NCBI GenBank assembly: GCA_007120035.1
Contig: SKON01000004.1
Location: 17,619-81,618, forward strand
Origin: Myxococcales bacterium
GTDB taxonomy: Bacteria > Myxococcota_A > Bradymonadia > Bradymonadales > Bradymonadaceae
Direction: 5' to 3'
DNA length: 64,000 nucleotides
Shown: piece after piece, positions 18,682 through 26,583 of the stretch
Numbering within the stretch: the first letter of the stretch is position 1
Layout: every line of letters starts with the position of its first letter
The notes under the pieces: model-generated
The model's input: the letters and a program-made list of their open reading frames with translations, nothing else
Databases searched by the model: none
What the model was told of the DNA's origin: nothing
Program-made: the position numbers and the translations under genes

Positions 18682-20636
18682 TGGCCATCGAGCTGCCGAA
18701 GCGCGGAAGAGAAGGGGAGCTGAAGAGCTACCAGGGCCGCTACGCCTGGCTACTTTTTGGGTGTGTCTTCGCGTTTCTGATCCTGGGGTTTCGGTTCTGG
18801 CAGATCCAGATCATCGATGGGGAGGAGTACTACCTGGCGAGCACCCAGAATATCATCCGTCAAGTGGAGGTGCCGGCGCCCAGGGGTGAGATCTTCGATC
18901 GATACGGGGTGGCGCTGGCGCAGAATCGGCCCTCCTTCGACGTGGTGGTGGTCCCGTCGATCTTTGCTCGTCACGCCGACGAGGAGGTCTACGAGCTCCT
19001 TCGTGAGTATCTGCACTTGTCGGCGTCGGAGGAGCAACGACTCCGGAGGCAAGTGGAAGCCCGGGTTGGGGAGGTGATGGTGCGGCGGGACGTCTCCCGG
19101 GGAGACCTGGCTCGGCTCGAGGAAGACCGGATGCGCCTGCCCGGGGTAGAGGTGCGGGTTCGGGCCCAGCGGCACTATCCCTTGCACCACGTGGGAGCTC
19201 ACGCCCTGGGGTATGTCGCCGAGGTGAGCCCGTCGGAGCTCCCGGGCCTGCGGCGATACGGAGTGCGGCAGGGAGACCTGGTGGGGCGGATGGGGCTGGA
19301 GCGGAGCTTCGAGGAGATCCTCCACGGCTCCCCCGGGACAGATCGCAGGGTGGTGGACGCCCGCGGCAACCCCGTGGGAGAGGCCCAGACGCGGTTTTTG
19401 ATCGGCGATCATCAGCGGGTAGAGCCCGTCGCCGGGCGCAACCTGGTGACCACCTTGGACGCCGATCTGATGGTGATCATCGACGACGCGATGGGGGATC
19501 GAGTCGCGGGGGCCGTGGTGGCCATCGACCCCCGGGATGGGAGCGTGCGGGCCCTGTACAGCAAGCCCCACTTCAACCCCAACGCCTGGTCGGGGCGGTT
19601 GTCGGCGATGGAGAAGATGCGTGTCGATAACGACCCGTTCCGGCCCCTGGTGGACAAGACGCTCAACGGCTACTTCCCGGGGTCTGTGTTCAAGATCGTG
19701 GGGACTCTGGCGGCCCTCGGGGACGGACACTTTCACGCCGACGATACGGTGACCTGTCGGGGGAGCTATCGGTTCGGGGATCGGCGGTATCGGTGCTGGC
19801 GAGACGCCGGCCATGGGCCGCTGAACGTGGTGGGGGCGATGGCCCAGTCCTGCGATGTCTACTACTACCGACTGGCCGACGAGATGGGGCTGGATCGCCT
19901 GGCGGAGTACGGGCGGATGTTCGGGTTCGGAGAGCGGACAGGGATCCCCTTGCCTCGAGAGTCCGCCGGGAGGATGCCCGATCGAGAGTGGTACCGGCAG
20001 TTCGGCGCCGACGGGTACAACCGAGGAGCCGATCTGAACACCGTGATCGGCCAGGGCGATACCCTGACGACGCCGCTGCAGGTGGCCATGGCTTACGGGG
20101 CGATCGCCAACGGGGGAGACCTCTTCTACCCGCGGTTGGTGGAGGAGGTGCAGAACCAGGCCGGGGAGACTCTCTTTGAGTATCGGCCCCGAGTGCGCAA
20201 GCGGGTGGAGATGGATCCCGAACACCTGGAGGTCCTGCGAGAGAGCCTCCGAGAAGTGCTCCGTCACCCTCGTGGGACGGCTCATCGCCACAGGCTGGAC
20301 CACACGGAACTGGGGGGCAAGACCGGGACCGCCCAGGTGGCCCGGATCGGCGCTGTGCGGGTCGCCAGCGAGGACAGGGAGCTCCGCCAGCGGCACCACG
20401 GGTGGTTCGCGGCCTACGGACCCTACGAGGATCCGGAACTGGTATTGGTGGTGTTCCTGGAGCACGGTGGTGGCGGCGGTGACGCCGCCGATGTGGCCCG
20501 AGAGATCCTCGACCGGTACTTCACCCGGGACTCGCCGCGAGCCCTGCGGACCCGGGTGGCCGACGCGCCGGAATACATGACCATCGACGAGGCGATGGAT
20601 GGGGAGGAAGGGCAAGAGGAGGGCGACGATGAATAA
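18681..20636 (+). CDS. mrdA: Penicillin-binding protein 2 (elongasome transpeptidase)
   Basis: I chose ATG 18681, which overlaps the mreD stop (TGATG) and gives 651 residues; an open frame further upstream lies inside mreD. One membrane anchor (about 17-38) precedes the pedestal domain with P-A-P-R-G-E-I-F-D-R-Y-G and the dimerisation segment G-R-M-G-L-E-R. The transpeptidase domain holds S335-V-F-K338, the S-C-D motif and K547-T-G. It cross-links new peptidoglycan during elongation, working with RodA. The C-terminal 40 or so residues are acidic. Confidence 0.95.
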   Translation: MAIELPKRGREGELKSYQGRYAWLLFGCVFAFLILGFRFWQIQIIDGEEYYLASTQNIIRQVEVPAPRGEIFDRYGVALAQNRPSFDVVVVPSIFARHADEEVYELLREYLHLSASEEQRLRRQVEARVGEVMVRRDVSRGDLARLEEDRMRLPGVEVRVRAQRHYPLHHVGAHALGYVAEVSPSELPGLRRYGVRQGDLVGRMGLERSFEEILHGSPGTDRRVVDARGNPVGEAQTRFLIGDHQRVEPVAGRNLVTTLDADLMVIIDDAMGDRVAGAVVAIDPRDGSVRALYSKPHFNPNAWSGRLSAMEKMRVDNDPFRPLVDKTLNGYFPGSVFKIVGTLAALGDGHFHADDTVTCRGSYRFGDRRYRCWRDAGHGPLNVVGAMAQSCDVYYYRLADEMGLDRLAEYGRMFGFGERTGIPLPRESAGRMPDREWYRQFGADGYNRGADLNTVIGQGDTLTTPLQVAMAYGAIANGGDLFYPRLVEEVQNQAGETLFEYRPRVRKRVEMDPEHLEVLRESLREVLRHPRGTAHRHRLDHTELGGKTGTAQVARIGAVRVASEDRELRQRHHGWFAAYGPYEDPELVLVVFLEHGGGGGDAADVAREILDRYFTRDSPRALRTRVADAPEYMTIDEAMDGEEGQEEGDDE

Positions 20637-21738
20637 GTCTCGTCCCTTCCTGGTGGAGTGGTTTCAGCGGCTCGATTGGCCGCTCCTGGTGGTGGTGGGG
20701 CTCTTGTCGGCGCTGGGGTTGTACAACCTGCGCAGCGCGGCGCTGCACTCGGTCCACGACTTCCATAAGATCCAGAGCGTGTGGTTCGTGATGGGGGTCG
20801 GGGTGGCCCTGGTGATGTCCATGATCCACACCCGTGTCTTTGAGCGGATGGCCTATGTGTTCTACGGGGCGGTGATCCTCCTCTTGGTGGTGGTGGCCCT
20901 CTTCGGCACGGAGATCAATGGGTCGCAGCGGTGGCTGAACCTGGGGGTGTTCCTCTTGCAGCCCTCGGAGCTGTTGAAGCTGGCGTTGATCCTGACGACG
21001 GCGCGGTTCTTCCACGAGCGGAACCAGGAGAGTTCCTATGCGTTACGGCAGCTGTGGTTTCCGTTTGCTTTAATGGCCGTGGGGGTGGCCTTCGTGCTCC
21101 AGCAGCCCGATCTGGGGACGTCCATGGTGATCGTGGCGATCTTCATGACCATGGTGCTCTTTGAGGGGGTGCGGTGGCAGAGCCTGGTGGCCCTCTTGTT
21201 GGCGGTGATGGTGGCGCTTCCCTTTGCGTACTCCTTTGGGCTGAAGGACTACCAGCGAGATCGGGTGGTGTCGTTCTTGAACATCGAGGCCGACGCCACG
21301 GGGCAGTCCTGGCAGGTGCGGCAGTCCCTGATCGCCTTTGGGTCCGGGAGGGTGTGGGGCAAGGGTCACGAGGAGGGAACACAGGTACAGAAGGGGTTCG
21401 TGCCGGAGCATGAGAACGACTTCATCGCCGCCAACTGGGGGGAGGAGCGGGGGTTCATGGGGATGATGTTCATGCTCCTGCTCTACCTGGCGTTCGTGGT
21501 GAGCGCGCTGAACGTGTCGCGACATGCAAAAGATCGGTTCGGGGTGCTCGTGGGGGTGGGGGTGGCGTCGCTCTTCTTCTGGCATGTGGTGGTGAACCTG
21601 GCGATGGTCACGGGGCTCTTGCCAGTGGTGGGGCTCACTCTGCCGTTGATGAGCTACGGAGGCAGCAGCCTGCTGACCATGCTCGCCGGGGTGGGGCTCT
21701 TGCTGAACGTGAGCACTCATAAGAGACCCTTCCGGTGA
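20629..21738 (+). CDS. rodA: Peptidoglycan glycosyltransferase RodA (SEDS family)
   Basis: The ATG at 20629 overlaps the PBP2 end by eight bases, has an AGGAGG site six bases upstream and gives 369 residues. About ten membrane helices are visible. SEDS signatures include G-S-Q-R-W-L-N-L-G-V-F, L-Q-P-S-E-L-L-K-L, Q-P-D-L-G-T-S-M-V, the loop F-V-P-E-H-E-N-D-F-I near the catalytic Asp, and L-P-L-M-S-Y-G-G-S-S-L. RodA polymerises lipid II into glycan strands in complex with PBP2. Confidence 0.95.
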   Translation: MNKSRPFLVEWFQRLDWPLLVVVGLLSALGLYNLRSAALHSVHDFHKIQSVWFVMGVGVALVMSMIHTRVFERMAYVFYGAVILLLVVVALFGTEINGSQRWLNLGVFLLQPSELLKLALILTTARFFHERNQESSYALRQLWFPFALMAVGVAFVLQQPDLGTSMVIVAIFMTMVLFEGVRWQSLVALLLAVMVALPFAYSFGLKDYQRDRVVSFLNIEADATGQSWQVRQSLIAFGSGRVWGKGHEEGTQVQKGFVPEHENDFIAANWGEERGFMGMMFMLLLYLAFVVSALNVSRHAKDRFGVLVGVGVASLFFWHVVVNLAMVTGLLPVVGLTLPLMSYGGSSLLTMLAGVGLLLNVSTHKRPFR

Positions 21739-21748
21739 GCGAGGACCG

Positions 21749-23374
21749 ATGAGCGAGCCGAGACAGAACCTGCTGGTGCCGAACGCGGCCCGGTGGGACG
21801 TGGAGGAGGGAGGGCCGATCATCGAGTTGACCGATGTGCACAAGAGCTTCGGTGACAACAAGGTGCTCCGGGGGCTGAACCTGACGATCGAGCCGGGGAA
21901 GATCACGATCATCATCGGCGCCTCCGGGTCGGGTAAGAGCGTCTTGATCAAGCATATGAACGGTCTCTTGCGTCCCGACGCAGGCCAGGTGCAGCTCTTT
22001 GGTGACGACGTGAGCCGTCTCAGCGGGCCCGAACTGGACGAGCTGCGAAAGCGGGTGGGGACGATGTTCCAGAACTACGCGCTCTTCGACTCCATGTCTG
22101 TGGAGGATAACGTCGCCTTCCCGCTGGTGGAGAACAAGGCCATGGGGCGGCCGAGAGCCCTGGAGCTGGCCGGCGAGGTGTTGGAGGACCTGGGGTTGGG
22201 GCACGCGGTCAAGCAGTTCCCGTCGACCCTGTCGGGAGGGATGAAGAAGCGGGTCAGCCTGGCTCGGGCGATCGTGTCGAACCCGGAGGTGGTGCTCTTC
22301 GACGAGCCGACGACGGGGCTGGATCCGGTGATGATGGAGTTCGTCGATCAGATGATCGAGGACATCACCGATAAGTATCAGCTCACGAGCGTGTTGATCA
22401 GCCATGACCTGGCGACGATCTTTCGGATCGCCGATCGGGTGGCCGTGCTCCACGGGGGGGAGATCATCGCCTTTGGTGATCCCGAGAAGATCCAGAACAT
22501 CGACGATGAACGGGTGCAGAAGTTGATCGGCGGGGCGTCGAAGTCGGACATCCGGGTTCGGGGCGCCGATCTCAGCGAGGACGACGAGGAGTCCGAGGAC
22601 GAGAACTACGTGGTGGAGATGAAAGACGTGGTGAAGTCCTTCGGCAGCACCCGGGTGCTTAAGGGGATCAACTTTCTGGTCCGCCACCGGGAGCTCACCA
22701 CCTTGATCGGAGGATCGGGGGCCGGGAAGTCGGTGATGATGCGTCACCTTCTGGGGTTGCTGCATCCCGACGAGGGGGAGGTGACGGTCTTTCAGCGGAG
22801 CCTAAAGACGATGGGGGAGGCCGATCTGCGGCTGCTTCGCACCCAGATCGGGATGCTCTTCCAGCACGCGGCGCTCTTCGACTCCATGAGCGTGCGGGAC
22901 AACGTGGCGTTTCCGCTGGTGGAGCGTCGGGTGTGCGGATTCAAGGAGGCTCATGAGCGGGTGGACGATATCCTGGAGCGCCTGCACTTAACGGATATCG
23001 CCGATGCCAGCGCCGTGGGGATCTCCAGTGGTCAGGCCAAGCGGGTGAGTCTTGCTCGAGCGCTGATCACGAATCCGAAGCTCTTGATCTTCGACGAGCC
23101 GACCACGGGCCAGGACCCGATCATGAGTCAGTACGTCGAAGACATGATCGTGGAGGTGCAGGAGAACTTCGAGGTGACCACGATCGTGATCAGCCACGAC
23201 ATGGCGTCGGCGTTTCGGACGGCCGATCGAGTGGCCATGCTCTACGCCGGGGAGATCATCGCCTTTGGGACCCCGCAGGATCTGGCGGCCAGCAAGGATG
23301 AGCGGGTCTATAACTTTGTGTACGCCGCCGACGTGGCCGCTCAGGAGCGGGATCGAAAGGAGAAGCGGGGTTAG
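21749..23374 (+). CDS. ABC ATPase with two fused MlaF-like domains
   Basis: The 541-residue protein carries two complete ABC nucleotide-binding domains. Domain 1 (about 15-265) has Walker A G-A-S-G-S-G-K-S, signature L-S-G-G-M-K-K-R and Walker B V-V-L-F-D-E-P-T-T-G-L-D-P. Domain 2 (about 290-530) has G-G-S-G-A-G-K-S, signature S-S-G-Q-A-K-R and L-L-I-F-D-E-P-T-T-G-Q-D-P. An acidic linker (E-D-D-E-E-S-E-D-E) joins them. Both share MlaF hallmarks, including M-F-Q-x-x-A-L-F-D-S-M-S-V-x-D-N-V-A-F-P-L, so a role in phospholipid transport with MlaE-type permeases is likely. No permease or MCE protein is adjacent. It starts ten bases after rodA and may be cotranscribed with the elongasome operon. 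Confidence 0.8.
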   Translation: MSEPRQNLLVPNAARWDVEEGGPIIELTDVHKSFGDNKVLRGLNLTIEPGKITIIIGASGSGKSVLIKHMNGLLRPDAGQVQLFGDDVSRLSGPELDELRKRVGTMFQNYALFDSMSVEDNVAFPLVENKAMGRPRALELAGEVLEDLGLGHAVKQFPSTLSGGMKKRVSLARAIVSNPEVVLFDEPTTGLDPVMMEFVDQMIEDITDKYQLTSVLISHDLATIFRIADRVAVLHGGEIIAFGDPEKIQNIDDERVQKLIGGASKSDIRVRGADLSEDDEESEDENYVVEMKDVVKSFGSTRVLKGINFLVRHRELTTLIGGSGAGKSVMMRHLLGLLHPDEGEVTVFQRSLKTMGEADLRLLRTQIGMLFQHAALFDSMSVRDNVAFPLVERRVCGFKEAHERVDDILERLHLTDIADASAVGISSGQAKRVSLARALITNPKLLIFDEPTTGQDPIMSQYVEDMIVEVQENFEVTTIVISHDMASAFRTADRVAMLYAGEIIAFGTPQDLAASKDERVYNFVYAADVAAQERDRKEKRG

Positions 23375-23709
23375 CTCTTGGGCGTGAACCGTTGGGCGTC
23401 CCGGGCGCCGATCTTCTCCAGGGCTGCGCGCAGGGCCTGGTCGAGATCGACGTCGAGGGAGTTGGCCAGGGTGATGAGGACGAAGAGGACGTCGCCGATC
23501 TCGTCGGCGATGCGATCCGGGTCGGGCGCGTCGGCGCCGGTTTTGGGAGGCTTGGGGCCGTGATGGAGGTTGAGCTCGCGGGCGAGCTCTCCCACCTCTT
23601 CGGTGAGACGGGCCAGGTTCGCCAGGGCGGGCCAGTAGCCGTCATCCCACTGCGAGATCCATTCATCGACGGCCCGTTGGGCGTCGGTTAGAGTCCAGGG
23701 CGTAGACAT
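23371..23709 (-). CDS. MazG-like nucleotide pyrophosphohydrolase
   Basis: I chose the ATG at 23709, preceded on the minus strand by a GGAGG site; the open frame extends 25 codons further but without signals. The 112-residue protein has the all-alpha NTP pyrophosphatase metal motif E37-E38-x-x-E41 (L-T-E-E-V-G-E-L) and the second motif D-E-I-G-D-V-L-F. These enzymes hydrolyse NTPs or dNTPs to monophosphates, often for house cleaning. It shares four bases with the end of the convergent ABC gene and is divergent from the Rieske gene. Confidence 0.85.
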   Translation of the reverse strand: MSTPWTLTDAQRAVDEWISQWDDGYWPALANLARLTEEVGELARELNLHHGPKPPKTGADAPDPDRIADEIGDVLFVLITLANSLDVDLDQALRAALEKIGARDAQRFTPKS

Positions 23710-23773
23710 TGTGGCCTCCATAGGGCATGAGAAAGAGAGGCAGGTTGGCTCGACGCAGTATGACGAGGCAGAC

Positions 23774-24118
23774 ATGGGAAGCAAGCTGGAGCAAGCAGAT
23801 CAGTTCGTGGACGTGGCCGCCGCCGCCGAGGTGGAAGAGGGGGAGGGCACGATCGTCTTCGTGGGGACCAAGCGGCTGGCGCTCTTTCGAGTGGAGGAGG
23901 AGATCTTCTGCATCTCCAACCGATGCCCTCACGCCGGTGGATTCTTGGGGATGGGGTGGCAGAAGGGGTGCCGGGTGCGGTGCCCTCGGCACGGATGGGC
24001 CTTTGATCTCAGGACCGGGGAGTGCATGAGCGACCCCCGGTACGACGTGCGGCGGTACGCCGTTCGGTTGGAGGAGGGGCGGGTCCTCGTGGGGGTGCCT
24101 GAGGACCTCGGGCGCTGA
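23774..24118 (+). CDS. Rieske [2Fe-2S] ferredoxin-like protein
   Basis: The 114-residue protein is a stand-alone Rieske domain with C51-P-H53 and C70-P-R-H73, which bind the 2Fe-2S cluster with two Cys and two His. The size fits soluble Rieske ferredoxins of the NirD / dioxygenase-ferredoxin type. No oxygenase or nitrite reductase lies nearby, so the electron partner is unknown. The start chosen is the ATG at 23774; the upstream extension lacks support. The gene is divergent from the MazG-like gene with 64 bases between them. Confidence 0.85.
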   Translation: MGSKLEQADQFVDVAAAAEVEEGEGTIVFVGTKRLALFRVEEEIFCISNRCPHAGGFLGMGWQKGCRVRCPRHGWAFDLRTGECMSDPRYDVRRYAVRLEEGRVLVGVPEDLGR

Positions 24119-24146
24119 GGAAGGCTGAGAAAAAGGGTCGCGCCGC

Positions 24147-24175
24147 TTCTCACGAGGGGAGGAGTTCGTTACTCT
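24147..24175 (+). promoter_or_regulatory. Possible promoter of the PfkB-family kinase gene
   Basis: TTCTCA (24147-24152), 17 bases, then TACTCT (24170-24175), about 50 bases before the ATG. Both hexamers are imperfect. Confidence 0.3.
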
Positions 24176-24226
24176 ACCAGTGGTTAGTGGTTAACGAAGT
24201 GTCTCGGGCAGCAGGGAAGGTGGCCA

Positions 24227-25114
24227 ATGCGAGTCCTCGCCGCAGGTTATTGTACTCTCGACCAGATCGGTTTGGTGGAACGGTTCGCAGAGCGTGGTAT
24301 TGCCACCGAGATGCCGACGTTCAGCATTCAAGGTGGTGGCACGGCGGCCACGGCGGCCGTGGCCCTTTCGCGATGGGGCATCGAGCTCTCCTTCGTGGGG
24401 AAGGTCGGCGACGACGAGCGAGGAGATCTGATCATCCGGACCGTGGAAAGCGAGGGCGTGAATACGTCGGCGATGGTCCGGGAGGCCGGCAAGGTCAGCC
24501 AGCTCAGCTTTGTGATCATCGAGACGACCAGCGGCGTCAGCCACGTGTATTATACCTCGGGGAACGTGTCGCCATTGCGGGCCGAGGAGGTCGATGACTC
24601 CCAGGTGGACGGCGCCGATCTCCTGTTGGTGGACGGAGAGTATCCCAACGCTCAGCTGGCGCTGATGAAGAGTGCTCGAGAGAAGGGAACGCCGGTCCTC
24701 TTGGAGGCCAACCGGAATCGGCAGGTCGCCGAGGAGTGCGTGCCTCACGCCGACATCGTGGTGGCGTCGGAGCGGGCGGCGAGCTCTTTTACAGGGGTGG
24801 GGGATCTGGTGGGGATCTGCGAGGCGATGTTGGAGAAGGGGCCTCGAAGGGTGGTGATCACCATGGGGGATGAAGGAGCGGTGGCCCGGGACCGAGGTGG
24901 TGAGATGGTCCGGGTGCCCGTGTACGACGTGCCTGTGGTGGATCGCACCGGGGCCGGCGATATCTTCCTGGCGGCCGTGGCCCTGGGATGTCTGAAGGAG
25001 TGGGACGTGGAGCGGCTGTTGCGATTCGCCAACGCCGCGGCGAGCCTCTCCTGCAAGGGGATCGGCGCTCGGAGCGCGATCCCCTCCCAGGAAGAGATCG
25101 AAGGGTTGCTTTAG
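24227..25114 (+). CDS. PfkB-family sugar/nucleoside kinase
   Basis: The 295-residue protein belongs to the ribokinase/PfkB family, which phosphorylates sugars or nucleosides with ATP. The N-terminal G-G-G-T-A-A-T-A-A-V-A-L-S-R-W-G matches PfkB signature 1, and the C-terminal D239-R-T-G-A-G-D245 is signature 2, with Asp245 as the catalytic base and the GAGD anion hole. A purine-rich GCAGGGAAGG site precedes the ATG. The substrate cannot be told from sequence. It is convergent with the PHP-like gene (four-base overlap). Confidence 0.85.
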   Translation: MRVLAAGYCTLDQIGLVERFAERGIATEMPTFSIQGGGTAATAAVALSRWGIELSFVGKVGDDERGDLIIRTVESEGVNTSAMVREAGKVSQLSFVIIETTSGVSHVYYTSGNVSPLRAEEVDDSQVDGADLLLVDGEYPNAQLALMKSAREKGTPVLLEANRNRQVAEECVPHADIVVASERAASSFTGVGDLVGICEAMLEKGPRRVVITMGDEGAVARDRGGEMVRVPVYDVPVVDRTGAGDIFLAAVALGCLKEWDVERLLRFANAAASLSCKGIGARSAIPSQEEIEGLL

Positions 25115-25881
25115 TCCCGTCGGCGACCGCGGGAGCGGTTGCGGCGACGTCCGCCGCCTTTGCTGGAGCGGCGACGACCACGCCCACCCTTGCTGGAGGA
25201 CTTGCGGCGAGAGCTCTTGCGGGAGGTCTTGCGCTGGGACTTGTCGCCCAGGTGTACCGCCCAGAACTCGGACTCCCGGAGGGCGTCGACGAGCTGGCGC
25301 TGGGTGGTGATGTCGTCCTCGAAGAAGGTGGCGAAGTCTCCCACGGCGGAGACGTCCGTGGAGGGGTCGCTGCCGCCGACAGTCCCGAGCCCCATGAAGG
25401 TGGCCGCTTCCAGAGCGAAGTTGTTCTGGAGGGCGCCCACACGGGGGGAGAAGGCTTCCACGGCGCCGAGGCGGTCGAAGGTGAAGATGTGATCTCCCAT
25501 GTTGAAGGGGATCGACAGGTCATAGGGCCGGGCGGCGATGACCACTCCGTTCTTGGACTCGAAGAGCTCCATGACGGCCTGGGCCGACGGGGTGGTCTTA
25601 TAGGCCAACCATCGCCACTCTTCGGCCAGGTAGAAGGAGTCCACCTCGGGGACGAAGCCCAGGAGGATCCCTCGGTCCGTGGGGATCTCGACGCCGATGA
25701 ACACCGAAAGATCGGGGTAGTCCTCGGCGGTCTCGAGGATGGAGCGGCACCGAGAGGTGGTCAGGGTGTCGCAGAAGGCGACCCCCTGGAGGCCGGCTTC
25801 GCTGGCCTTGGAGAGCACCTGGGAGGCGGTGACGGAAACCCCTTTGGAGAGGTCGGACTTGGCGTGAAGATCAATCAACAT
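25111..25881 (-). CDS. PHP-domain-like protein with eroded metal site and basic Ser/Arg/Gly tail
   Basis: The first 200 or so residues follow the PHP phosphoesterase layout: M-L-I-D-L-H-A-K-S-D-L-S at the start (PHP: D-L-H-x-H-S), V-A-F-C-D-T-L (PHP: T-D-H-D), G-V-E-I-P-T (PHP: G-x-E) and G-S-D-P-S-T-D-V-S-A-V-G near 175 (PHP: G-S-D-A-H). Several metal ligands are replaced (the second His of H-x-H by Lys, the His of T-D-H by another residue, the last His by Ser), so hydrolysis is doubtful. The last 45 residues are almost only Arg, Lys, Ser and Gly, like a nucleic-acid-binding tail. The total is 256 residues. Confidence 0.65.
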   Translation of the reverse strand: MLIDLHAKSDLSKGVSVTASQVLSKASEAGLQGVAFCDTLTTSRCRSILETAEDYPDLSVFIGVEIPTDRGILLGFVPEVDSFYLAEEWRWLAYKTTPSAQAVMELFESKNGVVIAARPYDLSIPFNMGDHIFTFDRLGAVEAFSPRVGALQNNFALEAATFMGLGTVGGSDPSTDVSAVGDFATFFEDDITTQRQLVDALRESEFWAVHLGDKSQRKTSRKSSRRKSSSKGGRGRRRSSKGGGRRRNRSRGRRRD

Positions 25882-25916
25882 AGGGCATCAGCTTTCGAAG
25901 AGGGAAAGAAATGAAC

Positions 25917-26486
25917 TCACCATGTGCGCGGCAGGCTAGCGTCGGAGGGCGATTCTGTCGAGCCCTCGTTGTCGTCAGGGCCTGACGGCTGGCGAGCGGT
26001 CACGTCGATGATGTCGTCGTCGGGGCGAAATCCCCGGTCGAATTCGGGGCCGAACCCGGGGCCAAACCCCGGACCGAAGGGCCCCTGTTGAACCTGGCCG
26101 TTGAGGTACTGGACGGTCCCTTCGGCGACCATCTTCTCCAGGCGGTGGCGGGCCCAATTTGCCAGGGGGCGACGGGTAACGGGGATCAGGAGGAGGATCG
26201 CCACCAGATCGGTGAGGACTCCCGGGGTGATCAGGAAGATCCCGGCGATCAAGACGGCCAGGCCGTTGACGAGGCTGGCGGCGGGGATCTTGCCATGGTT
26301 GAGGTCCTCCTGGATACCTCGCCAGGCTTTCAGGCCCTGGATCTTTCCCAACACAGCCCCCAGAAGAGCGGTGGCCACCACCAGCCCGATGGTGGGCCAG
26401 AAGGTGATCAACGTGCTCAGGTAGATCAGGAGCGCGAGCTCCACGAGGGGCACGATGGTGAAGAGGAGTAGGAGCTTTACGAGCAC
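25917..26486 (-). CDS. fxsA: FxsA-family membrane protein
   Basis: The 189-residue protein has three or four hydrophobic segments and the FxsA signature region P-G-V-L-T-D-L-V-A-I-L-L-L-I-P-V-T-R. The early E-L-A-L-L-I-Y and the G-x-x-L-G-x-I-Q-G motif also fit. FxsA is a small inner-membrane protein whose overexpression blocks F-exclusion of phage T7 in Escherichia coli; its normal role is unclear. The start is GTG. The C-terminal tail adds Gly/Pro/Phe repeats (G-P-G-F-G-P-G-F-G-P-E-F) and an acidic end not usual in the family. Confidence 0.8.
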   Translation of the reverse strand: MLVKLLLLFTIVPLVELALLIYLSTLITFWPTIGLVVATALLGAVLGKIQGLKAWRGIQEDLNHGKIPAASLVNGLAVLIAGIFLITPGVLTDLVAILLLIPVTRRPLANWARHRLEKMVAEGTVQYLNGQVQQGPFGPGFGPGFGPEFDRGFRPDDDIIDVTARQPSGPDDNEGSTESPSDASLPRTW

Positions 26487-26583
26487 GGCGGGATCTCTGT
26501 GAGGGGCCTCGGATAGGTCGGTCCAGTAAGGTCCAGTATGGGTCGTGGGCAGTAACCCTCGGAGAAGGGCGAAGATTCCGCTC

